Shown: positions 28,509 to 36,382 of the stretch, piece after piece | Position numbering within the stretch: position 1 is the first letter of the stretch | How the letters are laid out: every line of letters begins with the position of its first letter | From: JBCCLJ01 sp039026915 | GTDB lineage: Bacteria; Acidobacteriota; Thermoanaerobaculia; Multivoradales; Multivoraceae | DNA: 64,000 nt | Reading direction: 5' to 3' | Assembly (NCBI GenBank): GCA_039026915.1 | Contig: JBCCLJ010000011.1 | Span: 1-64,000 of the forward strand | Translations under genes and position numbers: made by a program | The notes under the pieces: generated by a model | The model's database searches: none | What the model was told of the DNA's origin: nothing | The model's input: the letters and a program-made list of their open reading frames with translations, nothing else

Positions 28509-28515
28509 GGAACTT
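28509..28515 (+). promoter_or_regulatory. Candidate ECF-type -35 element (GGAACTT)
   Basis: GGAACTT is identical to the -35 element of the Escherichia coli sigma-E consensus. It stands in the 132-base gap after the CHAT gene, 108 bases before the 28624 start. An AT-rich stretch (TATATTTTTT, about 28529-28538) lies downstream at roughly -10 distance. A GGGCGC/GCGCCC inverted repeat (28523-28528 and 28549-28554) overlaps it. The adjacent ECF sigma factor would be the reader. The -10 sequence is not assignable. Confidence 0.35.
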
Positions 28516-28623
28516 TTTTTCGGGCGCCTATATTTTTTGCTCGCGCTTGCGCCCCTATTAGACCGAACGTTGCCTGTCCGCTCCGGTGATCCGGCCGAAC
28601 TCTAGAGACCTCAATTCCGCATC

Positions 28624-29241
28624 ATGACTTCCAAACCCCCCGAAGACAGTCGAGACCGCGACCTGAGCCTCGAAGCCTTGGTGGACCTGGCGCGCGGCCT
28701 CGGTGATCCCGCCGAGACGACGCGAGCCGGTCGCGAGCGCACCGAGGCATCCTCGAAGGCTCTGCGCGCCTTTTCGGAGCTCGCTGCTGCGACCGACCTC
28801 TCCTCGGAGGTTGCTGAAACCGAGGAAGGCGCTGCGGCGCTGAGGGCGACGCGTAGCCTGGCCGGCCTCCACCACGCACCGATGGTTGCGGCTGTGCAGG
28901 AGATCGTTCAGGGAGCTGCGGGTCTCCGGTCCGAGCGTTCCGCCGAGCGGCGTCTCAGACTGCGGTCCAAGGGCGTCGTCGTCGAGGTCCTGGTTGATCC
29001 GCAGAGCGTCCAGGACGGTGTGGTGGTCGTCGGCGAGCTCTTTGGCGACTCTCCCGAGCGCCCGGCTCTGTCCAACGTTCCCGTGGTTCTTCAAGACGAT
29101 GACCGCGTGCTGGCGTCTCTACGCTCCTGCAGCGACGGGGAGTTTCAAGCGGACGTTCGCGCCGAGGGAAATCTCACTCTGTCGATCCTTCTGCCTCAGG
29201 ACGAGGTGCTCAGGATCCCACTCCTCGAAGGTACTCTCTGA
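28624..29241 (+). CDS. Unknown 205-residue protein between the CHAT and subtilase genes
   Basis: I do not recognise a named family. Residues 1-115 are mostly helical, charged and Ala-rich (LSLEALVDLARGLGDPAETT, AVQEIVQGAAGLRSERSAE). Residues 116-205 look like a small beta-sandwich: GVVVEVLVDPQSVQDGVVVV, VPVVLQDDDRVLAS, SDGEFQADVRAEGNLTLSIL, similar in feel to a single Ig-like or regulatory-like domain. There is no signal peptide or membrane helix, so it is cytoplasmic. It overlaps the subtilase gene start by one base (TGATG). Position and fold make it a candidate substrate of the CHAT protease or a regulator of the sigma factor; this is inference only. No strong ribosome site precedes the ATG. 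Confidence 0.7.
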   Translation: MTSKPPEDSRDRDLSLEALVDLARGLGDPAETTRAGRERTEASSKALRAFSELAAATDLSSEVAETEEGAAALRATRSLAGLHHAPMVAAVQEIVQGAAGLRSERSAERRLRLRSKGVVVEVLVDPQSVQDGVVVVGELFGDSPERPALSNVPVVLQDDDRVLASLRSCSDGEFQADVRAEGNLTLSILLPQDEVLRIPLLEGTL

Positions 29242-30797
29242 TGCCCCCCTACAAGACTCCCCTCTCGCTGATCACTCCCCGCTCGCTGATCTGGGTACTT
29301 CTCCTTGCCCTCCTCGCGCCTGCCCTCGCGCTTGCCGGCAACGGCGATGAGTCCGTGCTCCTCCGAATTGCGGAGTCCGACATCGAGGACGTCGAGAACC
29401 TCTACGGCTTCGACTTCGACGACGCGGACGGCTTTCTCGAGGGAGGCCAGTGGGTCTTCGAACTCGAGGTTTCAGAGGTCTCCGTGAACGTCTTCGAAGC
29501 GCTCGAGTTGGATGAGCGAGTCACCGTCGACACCGCTGGCCCTGCGCGCATCCCTACCCTCGACGCCGCGGGCTTCGCCGGCCGCGATCTCGGTTCACAG
29601 GAGTTGGCCACCGGCCGCCTTTCGACAGGTTGTCGTACTGGAGGACTCGTCCCCAACTGGACCGGCTACTCGCACCAGTTTGCTCTCGGGCAGGTCGGCG
29701 TGGCGCCGACGGAGCGCCTCCAGGGAAACTGTGGTCGGAGCGTGGTCGTGGCCGTCATCGACACGGGGATCGCGTCGACGCTGCCGAGCCTCGACGGCGT
29801 GCTGCTCCCGGGGTATGACTTCGTGCTCGACAGGGAAGGGGCGAGCGAGTGGCGAGCCGTGGGGCACAAGAGGAGAGGCTCTTCCCGCAGCAAGGTGGAG
29901 GCCGCTGTGCAGCAGTCGATTACCGCGATCGTCGAAGGACAGGGTGTTCCCGTCGTCGTCGATCAGTCGATCACTGCGATCGTGGAACAGTCGATCACCG
30001 CCATCGTCGAGGACCTCGAGCTGCCGACCGCTTTCGGGCACGGCACTCTCGTCGCCGGTTTGGTTCACGCGGTCGCCCCCGAAGCCCGCATCCTCCCGAT
30101 TCGCGCCTTCGACGGCAAGGGCGAGGGTGACGTCTTCGACATCGTGCGCGCGATCTACTACGCCGTCGACCGGGGCGCCGACGTCATCAACCTGAGCTTC
30201 TCGACGACCTCGAATTCTCCCGAGCTCCTCCGTGCGATCGAGTTCGCGAAGGGCAGGGGTGTGGCCTGCGTCGCCGCCGTCGGGAACCAGGGACGGAACG
30301 TGCTGACCTATCCGGCGGCATTCGACGACGTCGCCGGTGTTGCCGCGATCGAGGACAACGACAGCGCCGCACACTTCACCAACGTCGGTGAGGCGGTCGC
30401 GATCAGCGCTCCCGGCGAACGTCTCATCTCGCTCTTCCCTGGAGGCCTCTATGCCGCGGTCTGGGGCACTTCGTTCAGTGCTCCTCTCGTCTCCGGCGCA
30501 GTAGCGCTGGTGATCGGTCGGTCCTACGGTGATGCGCAGCCGGGCGAGGCCCTCGGCGTCATCAAGGAGGCCGCTCGTCCTCATGCAACCGAGCAAGAGC
30601 TTGGAGAAGGCGTTCTGGATATCGCGGAAGCACTCGTCCAGATGCTGCGCAGCCGTGACTCCGTCCCGGACTCCGATCCCCTTTCCGACCTCTCTGATGG
30701 CCCCGACTTCGACCCTGAGGACGAGGATGAAGAGGAGGACGAGGAGGAGGACGAGGACGAGGACTTCGAAGAGGACGACGAAGAAGACGACGACTGA
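29241..30797 (+). CDS. S8 family subtilisin-like serine protease with octapeptide repeats and acidic tail
   Basis: A 518-residue secreted protease. The signal sequence is LIWVLLLALLAPALALAG. An N-terminal region of about 130 residues may be a propeptide. The catalytic triad is complete: Asp174 in AVIDTGI, His267 in FGHGTLVAG and Ser411 in WGTSFSAP, with the oxyanion Asn349 in AVGNQG. Between Asp and His there is an insertion with a basic stretch (GHKRRGSSRSK) and three copies of QSITAIVE at residues 225-232, 242-249 and 250-257. The last 33 residues are almost all Asp and Glu. It is translationally coupled to the 28624 gene. Export puts it across the membrane from the CHAT protease. Confidence 0.92.
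   Translation: MPPYKTPLSLITPRSLIWVLLLALLAPALALAGNGDESVLLRIAESDIEDVENLYGFDFDDADGFLEGGQWVFELEVSEVSVNVFEALELDERVTVDTAGPARIPTLDAAGFAGRDLGSQELATGRLSTGCRTGGLVPNWTGYSHQFALGQVGVAPTERLQGNCGRSVVVAVIDTGIASTLPSLDGVLLPGYDFVLDREGASEWRAVGHKRRGSSRSKVEAAVQQSITAIVEGQGVPVVVDQSITAIVEQSITAIVEDLELPTAFGHGTLVAGLVHAVAPEARILPIRAFDGKGEGDVFDIVRAIYYAVDRGADVINLSFSTTSNSPELLRAIEFAKGRGVACVAAVGNQGRNVLTYPAAFDDVAGVAAIEDNDSAAHFTNVGEAVAISAPGERLISLFPGGLYAAVWGTSFSAPLVSGAVALVIGRSYGDAQPGEALGVIKEAARPHATEQELGEGVLDIAEALVQMLRSRDSVPDSDPLSDLSDGPDFDPEDEDEEEDEEEDEDEDFEEDDEEDDD
29913..30011 (+). repeat. Three 24-base repeats encoding QSITAIVE inside the subtilase gene
   Basis: Copies lie at 29913-29936, 29964-29987 and 29988-30011; the last two are directly adjacent. 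The encoded octapeptide is identical in all three, while the codons differ at third positions (ATT/ATC, ACC/ACT, GTC/GTG). That means the protein sequence is under selection and the array is not a fresh duplication. A 27-base spacer (GQGVPVVVD) separates copies 1 and 2. Confidence 0.95.
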
Positions 30798-30807
30798 TCG
30801 TTGAGTA

Positions 30808-30884
30808 CGCCGGTGCTCGCCGGCGCCGGAAGAGTTTTGGCTATTTCATAGTAATAAAGCAATAACACTATTTAAGAGAGCATC
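30808..30884 (+). promoter_or_regulatory. Hairpin and AT-rich putative promoter region before the P-loop NTPase gene
   Basis: A stem-loop CGCCGG-TGCTCG-CCGGCG (30808-30825) follows the subtilase stop, without a T-run directly after it. An unusually AT-rich stretch for this genome comes next (30837-30875), with a possible -35-like TTGGCT and several TAATAA/TATTTAA candidates for a -10. It probably holds the promoter of the 30885-36356 run. The exact elements cannot be fixed. Confidence 0.3.
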
Positions 30885-32048
30885 ATGAACTCCGACCCCT
30901 CCGAACTGACCGTAGCGACCGTTCACGACGCGCTTTCGAGCACGAAAGACGCGACCCCTTCGAGTGCCGTCGTCAGCGTTCGCTTTCCAAGGCAGCGGAC
31001 AAGCCCGCCCTCGCCGGCGCGTTCGAACGCCTCCAAGGTTGCCTTCACCTGCCGGCACGTCGATCTCTCGAGTCTTCGCGGTCTGACCACTGCGTGCGTT
31101 CCCCGCGCTGGAGATCTCGTCTTGGCAGAGGTGGTGCGCAGACGGCAGCACCCGCGGATCGAGCTGACCGACGGTCGAAAGGCGACTCTCTTTCCCGGCG
31201 ATGAGATCCTCGTCGCCTACGGCAACCGGTACGCCAGCGATCAGTTCGAGTCGCTCGTTCCGGAGGACCTCGATCCTTGCCATCTCGTCGCTTCGGGAGG
31301 CGTTGCGAGCCGGGTTCGTCACCGTCACAACGGCGTGCGTCCCGCGACCAAGATCCGACCGATCGGCCTGGTCACGGACTCCTCGGGTGTTGTCGTCAAC
31401 CTTTCCTCGTTCGGGATCGAACTCGAGCCTCCGGTCCGGCGACCGCCCAGCTTTGCCGTCGTCGGGAGCTCGATGAACGCGGGCAAGACGAGGACAGCGA
31501 TGCAGCTGATCTGGGCGCTCAAGAAGGCCGGTTTTCGCGTGGGAGCCGCCAAGATCACTGGCACCGGCTCCGGCGGCGACTACTGGAAGTTCGTCGACTC
31601 CGGTGCCGATCGAGTCCTGGACTTCGGCGATGCGGGACACGTCTCGACCTATCTCGTCGAGCTGGACGAGCTGCTGCGGATCGCTCGAGGACTCGTCGGT
31701 GAGCTCGAACGCTCGGGAGCAGAGGTCGTCGTCCTGGAGATCGCCGACGGGGTCTTTCAGGGCGAGACGGCCGCGCTCCTCGAGTCGCCGGAGATGCGAG
31801 CTCTCGTCGATGGCTATTTCCTCGCCGTCACGGACTCGCTCTCGGCGTCGGCGGGAGCTGATTGGATGCGTCGACGCTCGCTGCCTCTCCTCGCTCTCTG
31901 CGGCACGCTGACTCGGGCGCCGCTCGCCATCCGGGAGGCCTCGACAGCGACCGAGGTTCCGATTCTCAGCCTCTCCGAGCTCAGCTGCCCGAACGTCGCC
32001 AGCTCTCTCTTCTCGGTCACGGCCTCCGTCGAGCGCCCCGGTGCCTGA
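30885..32048 (+). CDS. P-loop NTPase, DUF1611 / MobB-like
   Basis: A 387-residue cytoplasmic protein. The N-terminal 180 residues are mixed alpha/beta and not recognised. A nucleotide-binding domain follows, with Walker A GSSMNAGKT (Lys201, Thr202) in SFAVVGSSMNAGKTRTAMQL. Then come GFRVGAAKITGTGSGGDYW, EVVVLEIADGVFQGETAALL, and DGYFLAVTDSLSASAGADW. This order resembles the C-terminal domain of DUF1611 proteins and MobB-like GTPases, in which a Lys-Ile-(T/H) strand and a glycine loop follow the P-loop. The role may be ligase-like or regulatory. It overlaps the ABC exporter gene by eight bases, and the co-transcribed genes suggest it helps to make or export a product. Confidence 0.65.
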   Translation: MNSDPSELTVATVHDALSSTKDATPSSAVVSVRFPRQRTSPPSPARSNASKVAFTCRHVDLSSLRGLTTACVPRAGDLVLAEVVRRRQHPRIELTDGRKATLFPGDEILVAYGNRYASDQFESLVPEDLDPCHLVASGGVASRVRHRHNGVRPATKIRPIGLVTDSSGVVVNLSSFGIELEPPVRRPPSFAVVGSSMNAGKTRTAMQLIWALKKAGFRVGAAKITGTGSGGDYWKFVDSGADRVLDFGDAGHVSTYLVELDELLRIARGLVGELERSGAEVVVLEIADGVFQGETAALLESPEMRALVDGYFLAVTDSLSASAGADWMRRRSLPLLALCGTLTRAPLAIREASTATEVPILSLSELSCPNVASSLFSVTASVERPGA

Positions 32049-33798
32049 CACGAACTCAACCCGGTCGGATGGCGCGCCACAGCTTCCCGGCGTGCTCCGA
32101 GGCAGCAACGGAGTTCTGCTGCTCGGCGTGGCCGGGGCCGGTCTGGGCCAGGCGGCCCTCAGTGTCGCCGTACCTCTCAGCGTTGCCCGTGCCTTCGATC
32201 AGCTCGTCGCGAGCGAAGCGCTCACCGGCGACTGGGCGCCAAGGCTGGGCGTGCTGTTTGCCGCTCTGGGGTGCATCGCGTTCGTGGTTCGCTGGGCCGA
32301 GCGTTCGCTCTCGGAGGAGCTCGGCCAGCGCTACGTTCACCGAGTTCGACTGAAGCTCTGGGATCACATGGTGAAACTGCCGACGTCAACGCTCGTCGGT
32401 CCCCGGCGCGCCGGTACGCTGCTTCGGTTCGTGGGCGACCTGAACGCTCTCAAAGCCTGGGTCAGTCGCGGTTTCGTCGCCAGCTCGATCGCGATGCTCA
32501 GCTTGTCTGGCGGTCTGGGTGTCCTGTTTCATCTGAGCCCTCGCCTGGGTGCGCTGGTTGCGATGGCCTTGTCGCTCGGGCTCGTCGTGCAATCCGCCAT
32601 CACTCGTCAGCTTTCCAGGCGGGTGAAGCGGTTGCGCAGGGACAGAGCCCGCCTGGCCGATCACATCGTGCAGCACGCAGGCACACTGGGTGTGATCCAG
32701 GCTTCGAATCAGCGACGCCGCGAGCGTCGGCGGATGCGTCGAAGCTCTCAGAGGGTCGCGCGGTCCGCCGAAGCCGTTGCGAACCGGTCGGGTTGGCTCG
32801 TCGGCTCCGGTGAGCTTCTGTCGATCCTCATCTTGGCTCTCGTGCTCGTCGGGGGGGCGGAAGCGCTGCGCGACGGACGCCTGTCTTCCGGCGAGGTCGT
32901 GGCGGCTCTACTGCTGGCCCGCTTCCTGGGGCGCCCCGTGCGGCGACTGAGTCGCGCTCAGGAGCAGTGGCTCAAGGCGCGGGTCTCGAAGCGCAAGCTG
33001 AACCAGTTCTTGTCGCTCGAGACGCTCGAGGAGCCGACTCGTGCGAAGCGACTCAAGTCCGGGACTGGCGCGGTCAAGCTGCGGGAGCTCGGGCTTCACT
33101 CTTCGGGGCCGCTCCTCAACGCCACGGTCCGGCCCGGAGACCGCGTCGAGCTTTGCGGTACCAACGGCATCGGCAAGTCGACCCTTCTGCGCGTCCTTTC
33201 CGGGCTCGGCCGTCCAGCGCGCGGCAGGCTCGTGCTCGACGGCCGCGACGTGGCGAACTGCCGCCTGGAGGCGATCCGAGGAGCCGTCTCCCTGGTCACT
33301 GCCGACCTGCCGCTTCTGCGGGGATCGCTGCGCCGCAATCTTCTCTACGGGCTGCCCTCGGGCGAGGACGCCGATCTTGACGTGGTGCTGCGTCTGCTCG
33401 ACCTCGGATCCTGGATCGAAAGCCTGCCGCGCGGACTCGAGACCCGCGTGCAGGAGGGGGGTCTGAACCTCTCCGCCGGGCAGCGACAGCGCGTCGCGAT
33501 CGCGCGGGCTCTGCTGTCTCGGCCTCGGCTTCTGCTTCTCGACGAGGCGAACACGACTCTGGACAAGACCGGTGTCGCCTCCTTGCGGGAGGTCATCGAG
33601 GACTTTGAAGGCACCGTCATCTACATCTGGCCAGGGACCGACGCGCCCGAACCGACCGTGCGCTGGAAGCTCAGTGAGAAGGGACTCCGATCCCGTCGTT
33701 TGAGTCCCCCGAAGACGCTCCGCGCGAGTGTCGAAGAGAGCCCACCTTCGTTGGATCACCGCGTCGATCTCGCCGAACTCAGACTGCAGGAAGCCTAA
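32041..33798 (+). CDS. ABC exporter half-transporter with altered nucleotide-binding domain
   Basis: A 585-residue protein with a GTG start inside the previous gene. The membrane domain covers about residues 20-320, in the type IV exporter style, and the ATPase domain about 340-560. Walker A is GTNGIGKST (Lys379), the signature is LSAGQ (477-481), and Walker B ends in LLLLDEANTTLD (Asp501, Glu502). Two usual residues are missing: the Q-loop position holds Thr420 (SLVTADLPLLRG), and the switch His region reads YIWPGTDAP (Trp530). Such changes slow or uncouple ATP hydrolysis in studied transporters. The product exported is unknown. It lies between the P-loop NTPase and the hydrolase genes. Confidence 0.88.
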   Translation: MPDTNSTRSDGAPQLPGVLRGSNGVLLLGVAGAGLGQAALSVAVPLSVARAFDQLVASEALTGDWAPRLGVLFAALGCIAFVVRWAERSLSEELGQRYVHRVRLKLWDHMVKLPTSTLVGPRRAGTLLRFVGDLNALKAWVSRGFVASSIAMLSLSGGLGVLFHLSPRLGALVAMALSLGLVVQSAITRQLSRRVKRLRRDRARLADHIVQHAGTLGVIQASNQRRRERRRMRRSSQRVARSAEAVANRSGWLVGSGELLSILILALVLVGGAEALRDGRLSSGEVVAALLLARFLGRPVRRLSRAQEQWLKARVSKRKLNQFLSLETLEEPTRAKRLKSGTGAVKLRELGLHSSGPLLNATVRPGDRVELCGTNGIGKSTLLRVLSGLGRPARGRLVLDGRDVANCRLEAIRGAVSLVTADLPLLRGSLRRNLLYGLPSGEDADLDVVLRLLDLGSWIESLPRGLETRVQEGGLNLSAGQRQRVAIARALLSRPRLLLLDEANTTLDKTGVASLREVIEDFEGTVIYIWPGTDAPEPTVRWKLSEKGLRSRRLSPPKTLRASVEESPPSLDHRVDLAELRLQEA

Positions 33799-33801
33799 GC
33801 C

Positions 33802-34611
33802 ATGCTCGATACGACACAGTACGTTCAACCCCCGGTCGCCGGTCCGCAAGTGCACCGCATCTCGCAGATCGGAATGCGATACGCGCTCCATGCGCCGGAA
33901 GACTGGCATGGCGGCCCGGTCGTGGTCGCCGTTCATGGGATCTCACGAAACTGGTTGGAGGTGCTGGAGGCGTTCACTCCGCACTGTGCCCGTGCCGGAG
34001 CGGCATTGATCGTGCCCCGGTTCAGCCGCAGAGGCTACCGCGGCTATCAGCGACTGCGCACCGGCAGTCGCGACGTGGCGGCAGATCGAGCGCTCGACCT
34101 CGTCCTCAAAGACGCCGAGATCCGTCTCGGTGAAGCAGTCGAGCGCGTCCACCTCTTCGGTTTTTCCGGCGGTGCCCAGTTCGTACACCGCTACACCCTC
34201 GTCAACCCGGACAAGGTCCTTCGTCAGGTGCTCACTGCGGCCGGCTTCTACACCATGCCCGACCCGCGGACACCTTTCCCCTACGGCCTGGGCGCAACGA
34301 AGCAGCGCCCTGCCTTCGACCTCGACGGACTGATGGTGCCGACCAAAGTCTTCGTTGGATCCGACGATACGGAGCGTGACGAAGATCTCCGGCAGCACGG
34401 CGATCTGGACCGCCTCCAGGGCGTGCACCGGGTGGAACGAGCAACCCGCTTCACGCTCGCGGTGCGCGCCGCGAGCAGCGTTCAGGGAGTGCCGCCGGCA
34501 TGCAGTCTGGAGGTCCTGCCGTTCTGCGACCACAGCTTCCGGCGGTGCGTCGAAGTCGGAGATCTGGCGCGTCGTGCTGTCGACTTCCTGCTCTCGGGCA
34601 GCTCACGATGA
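33802..34611 (+). CDS. Alpha/beta hydrolase
   Basis: A 269-residue protein without a signal peptide, so probably cytoplasmic. The elements are in order: VVVAVHGISRNWLEV (HG oxyanion loop), LIVPRFSRRGYRGYQ, the nucleophile elbow LFGFSGGAQFVHRY, KVFVGSDDTERDED with the acidic residue, and VLPFCDHSFRRC with the catalytic His. The GFSGG elbow resembles poly(3-hydroxybutyrate) depolymerase-like and peptidase S9-like hydrolases. It starts three bases after the exporter gene stops and overlaps the outer-membrane barrel gene by ATGA, so it belongs to the same unit. The substrate is unknown. Confidence 0.85.
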   Translation: MLDTTQYVQPPVAGPQVHRISQIGMRYALHAPEDWHGGPVVVAVHGISRNWLEVLEAFTPHCARAGAALIVPRFSRRGYRGYQRLRTGSRDVAADRALDLVLKDAEIRLGEAVERVHLFGFSGGAQFVHRYTLVNPDKVLRQVLTAAGFYTMPDPRTPFPYGLGATKQRPAFDLDGLMVPTKVFVGSDDTERDEDLRQHGDLDRLQGVHRVERATRFTLAVRAASSVQGVPPACSLEVLPFCDHSFRRCVEVGDLARRAVDFLLSGSSR

Positions 34612-36356
34612 TTCTTCGTTGTCTTCTGCTCGCCGTCCTCGTGGTCCGGCCGGCGTCTGCTGCCGAGGAGCGCGACGCCGATGTTCTGAAGCGACTTCGC
34701 GTCGGACACTGGATCGAAGTGCGCGGCGTGCTCGAGTCGGACGTTTTCGAGGCGGACCGTCTGGAGCTGCGTGCCCCCGATGACCGACCGTCTCTCTGGG
34801 GCGTCCTGGAGGAGGAGAACGGCCGACTGGTGCTTCTCGGTCGATCCATCGAGTCGGGACCTTGGACCGTTTGGCGTGGCGGCGATCCGACTCGGTGGGT
34901 CGGATCGCGAGTGAAGATCGTCGGCTCTCGTGCGCCCGATGGGCAGCTCTGGGCTCACGAAGTGCAGGGCAAGAGGGCTGGCGTCGAGCGCCTGGTCGGG
35001 CGCATTGACGAGCTCGAGCGGCTCCGTGACGGTCGTCTGAAGCTCGAGGTGCTCGGCTTCGAGGTTCTCGTGCCGGAAAGCGTGCGGCAACGCTCTGCCG
35101 GAGATCCGCGCCTGCATCGCCGCGTGCCGCCGCAGGCCCTGCGCTCGCCGAGCTCGCAGTTCGTCGACGGCGACGATCTTTTCGGCGAAGGCTACGTCGT
35201 CGGGGATCGCGCGCACATCGGCCTTCAGCAGCAGCTCGCCTTCACCGATCGCTCGAACTTCGAGCTCGATGAGCGTGACGATACGGACATCGATGACGAC
35301 GACGATCGCCGCGATTCGTCGCACTCGTTGAGGGCTCGGCTGCTCTGGCGGCCCGGCGCACGCTTCGAAGCGGTCGTCGACGGCTCGGCGCGAACACGCC
35401 ATCGGGATCTCGGTGACGGCGGAGAGGTGTCCTCTCGCCTGCGCCTGAACGAGGCCTTTCTCGTTGCGCGTAACGTCGGTTTCGGTCTCGATCTGCAGGT
35501 CGGTCGGCAGGACCACGACGACATCAGGGAGTGGCTCTTCGACCAGAACCTCGACGGCGTCAGGCTGTTCCGAGACACGCGGCGCCTGCGGCTTCAGCTG
35601 TCGGCGAGCACGACCCTGAGCGGCGGATCGGCTCGGGACCGAGACGCCTTCAACACGATCTTCTACGTCTCCAACCAGGCCCCTCGCCGGCACCTGGCCG
35701 CTTACCTCGTCGACCGCCGCTTCGGTGGTGGTCGAGACGAGATCCAGACGCACGTCGGCGCACGGTTCTTCGGACCGCTGGCCGCCGGCTGGCGCGGTTG
35801 GCTCGAGCTGTCCGCTCTCGACGGGCGCCGCGACGGTCGTCCGGTCCGAGCCTTCGGTGGTGATCTGGGGCTGACGTGGAGCTCGCGATCTCCCCGTCGT
35901 TGGACGACCACTTTCGGTTTCGCGCACGGTTCTGGTGACCGCGGCGGCAGCTACGACGGCCGCTTCCGGCAGACCGGCCTCCAGGACAACAACGGGCGCG
36001 TCGGGGGCCTGACCGCCGTGCGCTACTACGGTGAGATCTTCGATCCGGAGCTCACCAACCTCCAGATCGCAACGATCGGCTTCGGGATGCGACCCCTGCG
36101 CCGAACGTCGGTCGAGATCCTCGCGCATCGCTACTGGCAGGACGTTGCGACGCGCACGCTCGGCAACAGCGACCTCGACCGTCGTGCCAACGGGGTCGAC
36201 CGCGATCTCGGTTGGGAGGTCGATCTCGTGCTCGGCTTGCGTCGCTACCGACGCTGGGACCTGGAGCTGGTTTTCGGGCGCTTCGAGCCCGGGCCGGCCC
36301 TCGAGGGCGGCGACGCCGCCCATCTTGCAAACCTACAGGTGCGGCTTCGCTACTGA
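34608..36356 (+). CDS. Alginate-export-like outer-membrane beta-barrel protein
   Basis: A 582-residue protein with a signal peptide (MILRCLLLAVLVVRPASA). Residues about 20-150 form a small periplasmic domain with OB- or DUF5666-like strands (GHWIEVRGVLESDVFEADRL, VGSRVKIVGSRAPDGQLWAHE). From about residue 200 the sequence becomes a barrel: alternating strands with Arg- and aromatic-rich ends (GFGLDLQVGRQDHDD, GVRLFRDTRRLRLQLSAS, GRWLELS-like, LELVFGRFEPGPALEG) and a terminal LQVRLRY. This pattern and the D(L/I)GRQ-type strand match the alginate export (AlgE-like) family. An acidic loop (DDTDIDDDDDRRD) is present. With the ABC exporter upstream it suggests an envelope-spanning export route. 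Confidence 0.8.
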   Translation: MILRCLLLAVLVVRPASAAEERDADVLKRLRVGHWIEVRGVLESDVFEADRLELRAPDDRPSLWGVLEEENGRLVLLGRSIESGPWTVWRGGDPTRWVGSRVKIVGSRAPDGQLWAHEVQGKRAGVERLVGRIDELERLRDGRLKLEVLGFEVLVPESVRQRSAGDPRLHRRVPPQALRSPSSQFVDGDDLFGEGYVVGDRAHIGLQQQLAFTDRSNFELDERDDTDIDDDDDRRDSSHSLRARLLWRPGARFEAVVDGSARTRHRDLGDGGEVSSRLRLNEAFLVARNVGFGLDLQVGRQDHDDIREWLFDQNLDGVRLFRDTRRLRLQLSASTTLSGGSARDRDAFNTIFYVSNQAPRRHLAAYLVDRRFGGGRDEIQTHVGARFFGPLAAGWRGWLELSALDGRRDGRPVRAFGGDLGLTWSSRSPRRWTTTFGFAHGSGDRGGSYDGRFRQTGLQDNNGRVGGLTAVRYYGEIFDPELTNLQIATIGFGMRPLRRTSVEILAHRYWQDVATRTLGNSDLDRRANGVDRDLGWEVDLVLGLRRYRRWDLELVFGRFEPGPALEGGDAAHLANLQVRLRY

Positions 36357-36382
36357 GCGATCGACGCTCTCGAGAGACATTC

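Noticed and set aside
28523..28554. Terminator formed by GGGCGC...GCGCCC after the CHAT gene
   Set aside because: The loop is about 20 bases and no T-run follows the second arm; the T-rich stretches lie before and inside the loop.
25220..30797. Type III-E CRISPR (Craspase) locus
   Set aside because: The TPR-CHAT and sigma genes recall it, but there is no repeat-spacer array, no gRAMP effector and no Cas1/Cas2 in the window.
30699..30797. Acidic tail as a frameshift artefact
   Set aside because: The tail stays in frame with the protease to a normal stop. Basic and Ser-rich readings in the other frames are only the expected mirror of a GA-rich track.
34482..36323. A 613-codon minus-strand frame opposite the alginate-export-like gene
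   Set aside because: The plus-strand gene has a signal, barrel strands and operon overlaps; the minus frame has no motif.
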